Origin: CAYVQE01 sp964633205
GTDB lineage: Bacteria > Myxococcota > B64-G9
Assembly (NCBI GenBank): GCA_964633205.1
Contig: CAZWFN010000003.1
Coordinates: 1 to 64,000, forward strand
Direction: 5' to 3'
DNA: 64,000 nucleotides
The notes under the pieces are model-generated. The model worked only from the letters and a program-made list of their open reading frames with translations, ran no database searches and had not been told where the DNA came from. The translations under genes and the position numbers were made by a program. Numbering within the stretch: the stretch's first letter is position 1; each line of letters starts with the position of its first letter. Below are positions 56,589 through 64,000 of this stretch, one piece after another.

Positions 56589-58385
56589 TCAGTGCTGGTC
56601 GTAGCCGCTGTCGATGGCCTCGCAGCCGGTGCCGGCGCTCACGCCGGCGAAGCAGTGGGCCACCTGTTGTTGGGTGTAGGGCAGGGTGATCAGGGCGCCG
56701 TGGCGGGCGCTCGGGCTCTGCTCGGTCATGGGGTTCTGGAACAGGATGCGGGTGGCGCGGCCGGCGTCGTCGGGCCAGCCGAAGTTGGCCGCCGCCGGCA
56801 GCGGCAGCTCGGCCATGCCGCTCACCGGGTGGTGGTAGGGCACGGCCAGGTCGGCGCCGAAGGCGCGGGCCCAGGCGTCGGAGACCGGGTGCGAGATGAT
56901 GGCCTCGTCCACGGCCTGGAAGAACAGCACCGGCCGCGGCGCGCGGCCACGGTCCTCGGCGGTGCGGGCGTAGGCGTGGGGATCGGCCCCGTCCAGCAGG
57001 ACCTCGGCCAGGCCCAGCACCACCTCGGTGGCGATGGGCTCGGCCGCCAGGATGTCGTCGACCAACAGCGAGAAGAAGCCGAAGCGCACGATCCGCGAAA
57101 AACCGCCGGCGCCCACGAACAGTGCGGCCGCGTCCAGCTCGCGGCTGCTGGCGAAGGTCAGGCTGCCGCTGATGGCGCCCAGGCTCAGACCCATGTAGAA
57201 CAGGCGCTGCTCGTCCAGCGCGCCGGCCACGCCCAGCGTCGACTCCAGCGCTGCGTTGAGCGCCGGGATGCCCGCCAGCAGGGCCATGTGATCGGCGGCC
57301 GCCTGGCGGAAGTTGTCGCGGGTGGCCAGCAGGTCGTCGAAATCCAGCATGTCCAGGTCGCTGCCGCCGCCGGCCGGGGCCCGATCGCCGTGGTAGGGCA
57401 GGTCGATGGCGGCCAAGGCGAAGCCGGCCGCGGCCAGCGGGCCGGCCAGCTGGAAGAAGTCCAGCTTGTCCTGGCCGCCGCCGTGCTGGAACAGCACCAG
57501 CGGGTAGGGCGGCTCGCCGGCGGCCGGCAGCGCCACGGCGATGCCCGGGCGGGTCTCGCCCACCGGCTGCGGGGTGCCGCTGGCGTCCAGCGCGATGGTG
57601 CCGTCCGGGCCGCGCAGCTCGGGCAGCGCCAGCACGCCCAGCGCCGCCTGCGGCGCCAGCAGCTCGGCCACCGCGGGCGGCGGGGCGGCGTCGCCCAGCG
57701 CGTCCAGGGGCCTGGCCTCCAGCGCAGCGACCCGCAGCCCGCCCTGCTGGCCGAGCCGCGCCCACCAGGCGGGCAGGGCGCGGTGACTGGTGGCCAGCGA
57801 AAAGGGCAGCGCCAGCTCGACCGCGGTGTCGGCCGGCAGGGCAGCGGCCGCGGCCGCGTAGTCCGGGTGGGCGGTGCCGTCGGCTGCGCATACCGCCAGC
57901 GCCCGGGCGCCGGCCACCGCGCCCGGCGACACGACCAGCACCACCCGCTGCACGCCGGGCGGCAGCGGGCCGCTGGGCGCGACCAGCAGCGAGCGGCCAT
58001 CGTTCAGCAGCTCGGCCGTGTGCTCGACGGCCAGCGGCTGCAGCGGCTCCTGCTCCGCGGCGCCGAACCACAGCAGCCCGTCCGCGTCGACCGCGGCGGC
58101 CGGGGCCGACAGGGGCAGGATCACGGTCGGCAGCCGCGGCCAGCCGTCCACCCGGTCGAGCTGGGCGGCCCAGCCGGGACGCATCTCGGCCAGCAGCCCG
58201 ACGGCCCTGTCGCCCGCCGGCGGTGCGAAGTCGGCGCCCGCGCCCCATAGCGGGTGGGGCATGGCATAGGCCCGCTCGCAGGCCACACAAGGCAACGGCT
58301 CCGGCCCCCCCTGCCCACCGCCGCAAGCGGCGAACAGCCCGCCGACCACCAGCGCCCCGAACCGCACCAACCGCATCGTCGCCAT
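56589..58385 (-). CDS. Alpha/beta-hydrolase lipoprotein
   Basis: The ATG at 58383-58385 follows GAGGGGAGAG. The 598-residue protein has a signal peptide with lipobox FAAC and a beta-rich N-terminal part to about 290. An alpha/beta-hydrolase domain follows: PLVLFQHGGGQDKLDFF (oxyanion hole region), nucleophile Ser in MGLSLGAISGS, and a late SPV/HHPVSG region where the catalytic His may lie. It is similar in layout to bacterial virulence-type lipases of about 600 residues seen in myxobacteria. The substrate is probably an ester or lipid; this is inferred from the fold only. Confidence 0.78.
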   Translation of the reverse strand: MATMRLVRFGALVVGGLFAACGGGQGGPEPLPCVACERAYAMPHPLWGAGADFAPPAGDRAVGLLAEMRPGWAAQLDRVDGWPRLPTVILPLSAPAAAVDADGLLWFGAAEQEPLQPLAVEHTAELLNDGRSLLVAPSGPLPPGVQRVVLVVSPGAVAGARALAVCAADGTAHPDYAAAAAALPADTAVELALPFSLATSHRALPAWWARLGQQGGLRVAALEARPLDALGDAAPPPAVAELLAPQAALGVLALPELRGPDGTIALDASGTPQPVGETRPGIAVALPAAGEPPYPLVLFQHGGGQDKLDFFQLAGPLAAAGFALAAIDLPYHGDRAPAGGGSDLDMLDFDDLLATRDNFRQAAADHMALLAGIPALNAALESTLGVAGALDEQRLFYMGLSLGAISGSLTFASSRELDAAALFVGAGGFSRIVRFGFFSLLVDDILAAEPIATEVVLGLAEVLLDGADPHAYARTAEDRGRAPRPVLFFQAVDEAIISHPVSDAWARAFGADLAVPYHHPVSGMAELPLPAAANFGWPDDAGRATRILFQNPMTEQSPSARHGALITLPYTQQQVAHCFAGVSAGTGCEAIDSGYDQH

Positions 58386-58626
58386 GGAATCTCTCCCCTC
58401 TCGCTCGCCCCCCGAGGCTCCCGGCAACGATAGACTCCCGGCCCACCCGACGCAACGATGCCCGTCCCGGGCATGCCCGCCGGCAGGAGGCTACCGCGTA
58501 CGAGGGGGATCGTGTTAGAAATGGATGCAGCTCACCACGGTCCGCCGCCCGCCGCGGCCGGCGGAGCCGACCGAGCACCGGGTTCGGGTCGGCCCCCGGG
58601 TCGAGGCGCGCTTCGGGGAGGGTCTT

Positions 58627-59745
58627 TTGTCGCAGCCGGCCACAGGACATGCCGCGCGCTGCCGTGGCCTCGCGGCCAGCGCGCTCGCCCTCGTGCTGGC
58701 AGCTTGTGCCGGGGGCTGCGAGTCCGCACGCTGCGCGTTCCTGCCGGCTTCGAACGACGCGATCCGCTGGGAGTACACGGCCGGCGCCATGCCTGACGGA
58801 ATATCGGCCTACTTGGTCGACGTCGGCCCCGACGGCGACTTGTACCTCGCGGGGGTGGAGCCCCAAAACGGGATGGATGCTCGGAGTTGGCACGTCGCCT
58901 TTCATTCGCGGGATGGCGGACAGTGGGGCGTGGCTCTGGGAGAAGAGACCCTCGTCGGCGCGAAGCGAGGCGCGCTTCACGCTCTGGACGGCGGCGGTGC
59001 TGTGGTGGCGACACCGGCCGGACGCCTCTTCGGCCTGTCGGCTGACGGTGAGCGGGTCTGGAGCGAGACCCGGTATGCCGGCCGCGATTGCATTTCGGCG
59101 GCCAATGAGAGCGGTCTCGCGATCCGCTGCGAGTCCGTGCGCGGTCAGACCGATCTGGCGCGGTACGATGCGCAAGGGGTCGAGCTGTGGAGCCGGGAGG
59201 CAGACGGCACCTACCCGGTGCTCCACCGCAACGGCGAGGTCTCGCTGGTCACCGAGCTGCGCGGATCGGTCAGGGTCAAGCACATCGATGCCATGGGCGA
59301 GACCGCGTGGGCGCATTCCTTCCCTATCGAGCCCTGCACGGCGTGCGCCATCCGCTCGGTGCAGCCGCTGGGGGATTGCGGTTTGCTGGTGCTGGCCTGG
59401 GAGGCCTTCGAGGATGGCGTGCCGGGGACCTACCTGGTCCGGATCGACTGCAGCGGCCAACAGATCCATGGAGGCCGCTGGAGCGGCAAGCACATCGAGT
59501 ACGAGGCCGAGCAGCTCGCCACGGGCCACATGCTGCTCGCGGGCATGTCGTGCTCGAACAAGCAACGCGAGAGCGACGCGGTGCTGCTCGAGCTGGATCG
59601 CCGCGGCGAACAGGTCGCCGAGAGATGGTTCGGCCGCGAGCCCAGAGAAGGAGCCGTGGCGATCCGCGAATCCCGAGAAATGGGGCTCGCCATCGCGGCG
59701 GTCCGCGACGAAGGCTACTGGGTTTTCGAGATCCCAACCGACTGA
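58627..59745 (+). CDS. Lipoprotein with beta-propeller (PQQ-like) repeats
   Basis: Starts at TTG 58627, after GGGGAGGG, since this gives a signal peptide with a LAAC lipobox (a second candidate, AGGC, follows closely); the frame is open back to 58525. The 372-residue product has repeats with the pattern VGPDGDLYLAG, LDGGGAVVATPAGRLFGLSADGERVWS and DAQGVELWSREADG, typical of PQQ-like or WD-type propellers on the cell surface. Cys pairs occur in GCESARC and CTAC. It probably binds a ligand or partner; no enzyme signature is seen. Confidence 0.75.
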   Translation: MSQPATGHAARCRGLAASALALVLAACAGGCESARCAFLPASNDAIRWEYTAGAMPDGISAYLVDVGPDGDLYLAGVEPQNGMDARSWHVAFHSRDGGQWGVALGEETLVGAKRGALHALDGGGAVVATPAGRLFGLSADGERVWSETRYAGRDCISAANESGLAIRCESVRGQTDLARYDAQGVELWSREADGTYPVLHRNGEVSLVTELRGSVRVKHIDAMGETAWAHSFPIEPCTACAIRSVQPLGDCGLLVLAWEAFEDGVPGTYLVRIDCSGQQIHGGRWSGKHIEYEAEQLATGHMLLAGMSCSNKQRESDAVLLELDRRGEQVAERWFGREPREGAVAIRESREMGLAIAAVRDEGYWVFEIPTD

Positions 59746-59779
59746 TCGGCTGGGCGCGTCGTCGGGGAACGGAGATGAG

Positions 59780-60040
59780 ATGGATCGATGTACCGTACGG
59801 CGCCAGAACGGCTTGAGACGGGGAGAAGGTGCCATCGCCTATTGGCTCAACCGGGTTTACTACGAGAGGCAATTTGGCCTTACGGACACCGAGGATGAGG
59901 TTCGGGCGGCTCTTGAGGGGATCGAGCAGGGGAGCGGGTTGCCGGTTGCGGTCGAGGGCTTGGAGAATGTGTGGTACTGCGAAATCGTTCTGGGCGGCAA
60001 GACCGGGTTCGTCCACATCGTACCCACGGTCGGGGAATGA
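59780..60040 (+). CDS. Small hypothetical protein
   Basis: The 86-residue product starts at ATG 59780, six bases after GGAG. It has a basic N-terminus (RCTVRRQNGLRRGEGAIAYWL), an acidic helix TDTEDEVRAALEGIEQ and a beta-rich end WYCEIVLGGKTGFVHIVPT. Codon use is less GC-biased than the neighbours (more A/T at third positions near 59840-59900), so it may be acquired. It lies 34 bases after the propeller lipoprotein gene. No family is recognised. Confidence 0.55.
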   Translation: MDRCTVRRQNGLRRGEGAIAYWLNRVYYERQFGLTDTEDEVRAALEGIEQGSGLPVAVEGLENVWYCEIVLGGKTGFVHIVPTVGE

Positions 60041-60093
60041 GCCGGGGCCGGGCTGATGGGGGTCGGTGTGGACGGGACACCCGGCGATGGGGC

Positions 60094-61338
60094 TCAGTCG
60101 GGGCGGGCGAAGGTGTAGTGGAAGTCGGGGGTGTCGTAGCGGTTTTGGACGATGGCCTGGGTGTCTTCGGCGATGACGCGTTCCTCGTCGGTGGGGATGA
60201 CCAGGGCGGCGGTGGGGCTTTGGGGCTTGGTGATGGCCATCTCGGCGCCGCCGACGGCTTGCTGGTTGCGGCCGGCGTCTAGCTGTAGGCCCAAGAAGGC
60301 CAGCTCGCGCAGGGCGGCGGCGCGGATGGGGGGCGCGTTTTCGCCGACGCCGGCGGTGAACACGACCGCGTCCAGCCCGCCCATGACCGCCGCATAGGCA
60401 CCGATGGTCTTGGCCAGGGTGCGCGCCTCGACCTCGAGCGCGGTGCGGCAGCGCTCGTCGCCCTCGGCGGCCGCGGCCAGCACGTCGCGCCGGTCGACGT
60501 GGCGGCCGGTCAGGCCCAGCATGCCGCTTTGCTTGTTCAGCACCCGGTCCATGGCGGCCGCGTCGAGCTGCTGGCGCTGCATCATGTGCAGCGGGATGGC
60601 CGGGTCGATGGAGCCGCAGCGGGTGCCCATGACCAGCCCCTCCAGCGGGGTCAGCCCCATGGAGGTGTCGACCGCGCGGCCGCGCTCGACCGCGCAGGCC
60701 GAGGCGCCGTTGCCCACGTGCAGGGTCACCAGCCGCAGCTCGGCCAGCGGCCGGTCGAGCAGCACCGCCGCCCGGTGGGCCACGTAGAGGTGGCTGGTGC
60801 CGTGGAAGCCGTAGCGCCGGATGCCGTAGCGCTCGTACCACTCGTGCGGCAGGGCGTAGGTGTAGGCCGCCGGCGGCATGCTCTGGTGGAAGGCGGTGTC
60901 GAACACCGCCACCTGGGCCACCTCGGGCAGCAGCGCCGTGACCGCCCGCATGCCGGCCAGGTTGGGCGGGTTGTGCAGCGGCGCCAGCTCCACCATGCGC
61001 TCCACCGCCCCCAGCAGCTCGGGCGTGACCCGGGCCGAGCGGGCGAAGGCCTCGCCGCCGTGGACCACCCGGTGGCCCACCGCGTCGATGGCGCCGGCGT
61101 CGGCCAGCGGCGCGGTGTCGCCCTCGGTCAGCACCTCGAGCACCAGGCCCACCGCGGCGGTGTGATCCGGACAGGCCCGCTCCAGGCTGCGGCGCTGGTC
61201 GCCCTGCTGGTGGACCAGGCGGCTGTTCTCGGCGCCCACCCGCTCCACCAGCCCGCGGCACAGCACCCGGTCCAGCCCGGGCGGCCAGACCGCGTACTTG
61301 ACCGAGGACGAACCGCAGTTCAGCGTCAGGATGCTCAT
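60094..61338 (-). CDS. ackA: Acetate kinase
   Basis: This enzyme makes ATP and acetate from acetyl phosphate. The 414-residue protein starts at ATG 61336-61338. It has TLNCGSSSVKY (Asn and phosphate loop), GFHGTSHLYVAHRA, LVTLHVGNGASACAVERG and SMGLTPLEGLVMGTRCGSIDP, all characteristic. The C-terminal VFTAGVGENAPPIR is also conserved. It could take the acetyl phosphate made by PduL of the BMC operon 31 kb away, and so yield ATP. It lies 49 bases downstream of the OPT transporter gene in the same direction. Confidence 0.95.
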   Translation of the reverse strand: MSILTLNCGSSSVKYAVWPPGLDRVLCRGLVERVGAENSRLVHQQGDQRRSLERACPDHTAAVGLVLEVLTEGDTAPLADAGAIDAVGHRVVHGGEAFARSARVTPELLGAVERMVELAPLHNPPNLAGMRAVTALLPEVAQVAVFDTAFHQSMPPAAYTYALPHEWYERYGIRRYGFHGTSHLYVAHRAAVLLDRPLAELRLVTLHVGNGASACAVERGRAVDTSMGLTPLEGLVMGTRCGSIDPAIPLHMMQRQQLDAAAMDRVLNKQSGMLGLTGRHVDRRDVLAAAAEGDERCRTALEVEARTLAKTIGAYAAVMGGLDAVVFTAGVGENAPPIRAAALRELAFLGLQLDAGRNQQAVGGAEMAITKPQSPTAALVIPTDEERVIAEDTQAIVQNRYDTPDFHYTFARPD

Positions 61339-61387
61339 GGGGCGCACCCCCCGAACGGGGATGCGCCGCTGGCGGGCGCCGGCTGGC

Positions 61388-63799
61388 TCATGCGTCGCGG
61401 TCCCCGTCTTCGGGGTCGGCCTGTCGTTCCTTCTCCTCGGCCCGCTCCACCGCGTCCTCGGGGCTGGACGGCGCCAGCGAGTCCTCGGCCGAGGTGCCGG
61501 TGTCGGGCAGATCCGGCGGCGGCGCCTGGGCCAGCTGCCACTGGGCGCCCTTGCGCGCCAGGCCGTAGCAGCCCAGCCCCAGCAGGATCAGCATGGCCAG
61601 GCCCAGCCCGCGGCCGGCGCCGTCGTACCAGGGATGGGCCTCGACCGGATCGCCGTCCGCGTCGCGCACCACCTGACCGCTCTCGTCGGTCTCGTACTTC
61701 TGCGCCTTGAGCAGCTCGTTGCACTTTTCGCGCTGCGCCGCGGGCAGCTCGGCGCAGCTTCTGGCCGGCCGGCCGTCGACCATGGCCGGCGCGCCGTCGA
61801 TCACCGCCTCGAGCTGGAAGTCGACGCCCACGCTGATGTGCTGGATGGGCGAGCCCAGCCCGGGCAAGCGCAGCACCGCGGTCAGGATGCCGAAGATGGC
61901 GGCGCCGGCCATCAGCCCCGAGGCGATCAGCTTGCCCTGCTCGGCCCGCGCCTGGCGCACCTTGTCGCTGCCGCCGGTGCGCGACACGATCCAGGAGGTG
62001 ACCGCGCCGGCCAGCACGGCCAGGTTGATCTGGATGGGCAGGTACATGCCCAGGGCGAAGGCCAGCATGGGCACGCCCGACATGAACAGCAGCACCGCCA
62101 CCACCCCGCCCAGGGCGTAGAGCAGCCAGGGTTGGTTGGCCGGGTCGGCCATCAGCCCGTCGGACACCGCGGCGATCATGTTGGCCTGCGGCGCCGGCAG
62201 CACCTTGTCGTTGGGGATCATCAGCCCGGTGGTCGGGTCCTGGATGATGAACTGGTAGGCCTCGTTCATCAGCGGGATGACGAAGGCCACCACCAGCGCC
62301 GCCACCGCCACGCCCAGGAACTTCCAGCGCTGCTGGTTGCGCGGCGTGGCGCCGATCCAGTAGCCCACCTTGAAGTCCGAGATCAGCGCGCCCGAGGTCG
62401 ACAGCGCGGTGCAGACCGCGGTGCCCACGATCAGCGCGATGATCATACCGGCCTTGCCGGCCAGCCCGACCAGGATCAGCGAGCCGATGGCCAGCACCAC
62501 CGTGATCAGGGTCATGCCCGAGACCGGGTTGACGCCCACGATGGCGATGGCCTGGGCGGCCACCGGGGTGAACAGGAAGGACAGCAAGAAGCCGGCCAGC
62601 ATGCCGACCACGGCGAAGGTCAGGCTCTGGCCCACGCTGTAGGTGCTGCCGTCGTCCTGCGGCGTGATCAGGGCCACGATGAAGAACAGCGCGCCCATGG
62701 CCAGGGTCATCAGCAGCTGGATCAGCAGCACGTTGCGCGGGGCCATGTCCAGGTCGGTGCGCTCGGCCTGCTGGCTGTCGCCGCCGCGGGCCGACAGGCC
62801 CTTGAAGCCCAGGGTGACCGAGCTGACCACGATCTTGCCCATGCGGATGATGCCGATCATGCCCGAGATGGCGATGGCCCCGATGCCGATGGGCTTGATG
62901 AAGGCGCTGAAGATCTGCGACGAGCTCATCTGGCCCACGTCGAAGGTGGTGCCGGCGTAGTCGATGGAGCCGGCCTGCTTGCCGAACAGGTAGACCACCG
63001 GCACCATGACCACCACCGCCAGCACCGAGCCGGAGGCGATGATGGAGGCGTACTTGATGCCGATGATGTAGCCCAGCCCGAACAGGGCGGCGATGCCGGC
63101 GATCTTGAGCTCGATGCGCAGGCTCTCCAGCCCATCGCCGATGCCCCAGGGCAGCACGTCGGTGGTCAGATCGGCGTTCCACAGGTGCACCGCCTCGACC
63201 AAAAAGTCGAAGCCGGCGCCCAACAGAAAGGACAGGATCAGGATCTTGCCCGCCCCGCCGGCCGCGCTCTCGCCGGTGACCAGCACCTCGTTGATGGCGG
63301 TGGCCTCGGGGAAGGGCAGCTCGCCGTGCAGATCGCGCACGAAGTACTTGCGCAGCGGGATGATCAGCACCACGCCCAGCGAGCCGCCGATGGCGCAGGC
63401 CAGAAAGATCTGCCACCAGGCCGCGTCGAGCTGGTTGATGTACAGCGCCGGGATGACGAAGGTGGCCCCGGCGGCCACCACCCCGGAGGCCTGGCCCACG
63501 CTCTGCACCATCACGTTCTCCAGGATGGTGCTCCTGGCCTTGCGCATCATGCCGAAGAAGATGGCCAGGATGGCGATGGGGATGGAGGCCTCGATGCCGT
63601 TGCCGGCCCGCAGCGCGATGTAGACGCAGGCCGCGGTGAAGATGATCACCATGGCCAGGCCCAGGCCGATGGACCAGGGGGTCACCTCGGGCCGGGTGTC
63701 GCCAGCCGCAACGATGGGCTTGTAGGTCTCGCCCGGGGCCAGCTTGGTGTAGGCGTTGGCCGGCAGCAGCTTGGAACCTTGGGAGCGGGATTCTTCCAT
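61388..63799 (-). CDS. OPT-family oligopeptide/metal-chelate transporter
   Basis: The start is the ATG 63797-63799 (GGAGGA upstream); the frame is open to 63994 but without support. The 803-residue protein has about 15 membrane segments and the OPT motifs LPFPEATAINEVLVTGE and PLRKYFVRDLHGELPFP. Between the last two helices is a charged loop (about 690-750) with CAELPAAQREKC, perhaps disulfide-linked. The C-terminal 45 residues are acidic. OPT proteins import small peptides or siderophore-type chelates with protons; the exact substrate is not known. Confidence 0.92.
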   Translation of the reverse strand: MEESRSQGSKLLPANAYTKLAPGETYKPIVAAGDTRPEVTPWSIGLGLAMVIIFTAACVYIALRAGNGIEASIPIAILAIFFGMMRKARSTILENVMVQSVGQASGVVAAGATFVIPALYINQLDAAWWQIFLACAIGGSLGVVLIIPLRKYFVRDLHGELPFPEATAINEVLVTGESAAGGAGKILILSFLLGAGFDFLVEAVHLWNADLTTDVLPWGIGDGLESLRIELKIAGIAALFGLGYIIGIKYASIIASGSVLAVVVMVPVVYLFGKQAGSIDYAGTTFDVGQMSSSQIFSAFIKPIGIGAIAISGMIGIIRMGKIVVSSVTLGFKGLSARGGDSQQAERTDLDMAPRNVLLIQLLMTLAMGALFFIVALITPQDDGSTYSVGQSLTFAVVGMLAGFLLSFLFTPVAAQAIAIVGVNPVSGMTLITVVLAIGSLILVGLAGKAGMIIALIVGTAVCTALSTSGALISDFKVGYWIGATPRNQQRWKFLGVAVAALVVAFVIPLMNEAYQFIIQDPTTGLMIPNDKVLPAPQANMIAAVSDGLMADPANQPWLLYALGGVVAVLLFMSGVPMLAFALGMYLPIQINLAVLAGAVTSWIVSRTGGSDKVRQARAEQGKLIASGLMAGAAIFGILTAVLRLPGLGSPIQHISVGVDFQLEAVIDGAPAMVDGRPARSCAELPAAQREKCNELLKAQKYETDESGQVVRDADGDPVEAHPWYDGAGRGLGLAMLILLGLGCYGLARKGAQWQLAQAPPPDLPDTGTSAEDSLAPSSPEDAVERAEEKERQADPEDGDRDA

Positions 63800-63941
63800 C
63801 GGATCCTCCGCTTGGGTCTCTCGGGTCCGTGTGGGTCCGTGTGCGGGCAGGCACGGTAGCACACGGCGGCAGGGGGCGCAAGCCGGGTCCGGTCGCCAAT
63901 CCGCCGCTTTTCCCATGGCTTGGCCTGAATCGCGGTCGGGC

Positions 63942-64000
63942 GTGAAGAAAATCGCCTTCGCTTCCGTTTCCATGGGGTCGGGTCTTTTGGCCACGGCTTC
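63942..64000 (+). CDS. Possible start of a gene running off the window
   Basis: From GTG 63942 (or ATG 63915) a plus-strand frame stays open to the end of the window. The visible residues (KKIAFASVSMGSGLLATA after the start) look like the beginning of a signal peptide. The 142 bases between the OPT start and this point show no other gene. Only 19 codons can be seen, so confidence is low. Confidence 0.22.
   Translation, partial: MKKIAFASVSMGSGLLATA

Overview
This is a 64 kb chromosomal segment from a very GC-rich bacterium (GC estimated by eye at about 70% or more). The best guess is a member of the Myxococcota or a related deltaproteobacterial lineage. The reasons are an amidase ending in a Gly-rich, Cys-containing, MYXO-CTERM-like tail (35450-38383), a lipoprotein with Asp-rich MopE-type metal-binding repeats (29511-30872), many lipoproteins, and a bacterial microcompartment (BMC) locus whose content resembles the one in Haliangium. 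This is inference from gene content; no phylogenetic marker was run.

Layout. 1-8.7 kb: a large unknown protein with a DUF2325-like end, an ECF sigma / anti-sigma / DUF4097 operon, then a membrane-microdomain operon (NfeD-type protease, two FloA flotillins, a zinc-ribbon protein). 8.7-10.3 kb: an RNA gene cluster with four serine tRNAs (UGA, GCU, CGA, GGA), tRNA-Arg(ACG) directly followed by tadA, which modifies it, the SRP RNA gene, and a possible unassigned small RNA. 10.3-18.9 kb: dnaX-ybaB-recR, a membrane protein, an ABC exporter pair with a repeat tract in the permease, two PRC-barrel proteins with histone-H1-like tails, and a lipoprotein.

18.96-29.48 kb is the centrepiece: a 12-gene plus-strand BMC operon. 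It encodes shell proteins (two BMC-H, one PduT-like BMC-T, three BMC-P) and enzymes (PduL phosphotransacylase, PduP-like aldehyde dehydrogenase, PduS/RnfC-like Fe-S flavoprotein, triose-phosphate isomerase, an RpiB-like isomerase, a flavoprotein-like/Cys-motif/deoxyribose-phosphate-aldolase fusion, a class II aldolase, and a stand-alone flavoprotein-like protein). Predicted chemistry: DERA splits deoxyribose 5-phosphate into glyceraldehyde 3-phosphate and acetaldehyde; the aldehyde is oxidised to acetyl-CoA and passed to PduL as acetyl phosphate; triose-phosphate isomerase handles the C3 half; acetate kinase (ackA at 60.1-61.3 kb, outside the operon) would yield ATP. This matches the sugar-phosphate-utilising (SPU) class of BMC. 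Five proteins carry an amphipathic helix typical of encapsulation peptides, including the triose-phosphate isomerase, which is unusual.

29.5-47.6 kb: a MopE/SUMF1-like lipoprotein, a hybrid histidine kinase, a beta-lactamase-fold lipoprotein, a cell-wall amidase, a membrane protein, an AhpD-like protein, PEP synthase, a P3A proton ATPase and two outer-membrane proteins. 47.8-52.8 kb is an accessory region: an AbiE-like two-gene module is bracketed by 247-bp direct repeats of the 3' end of an endonuclease/exonuclease/phosphatase-family gene, followed by an orphan MntA-type antitoxin whose HEPN toxin survives only as a 19-codon stub. 52.7-64 kb: a second ECF sigma / membrane protein operon with small lipoproteins, an alpha/beta-hydrolase lipoprotein, a beta-propeller lipoprotein, ackA and an OPT-family transporter.
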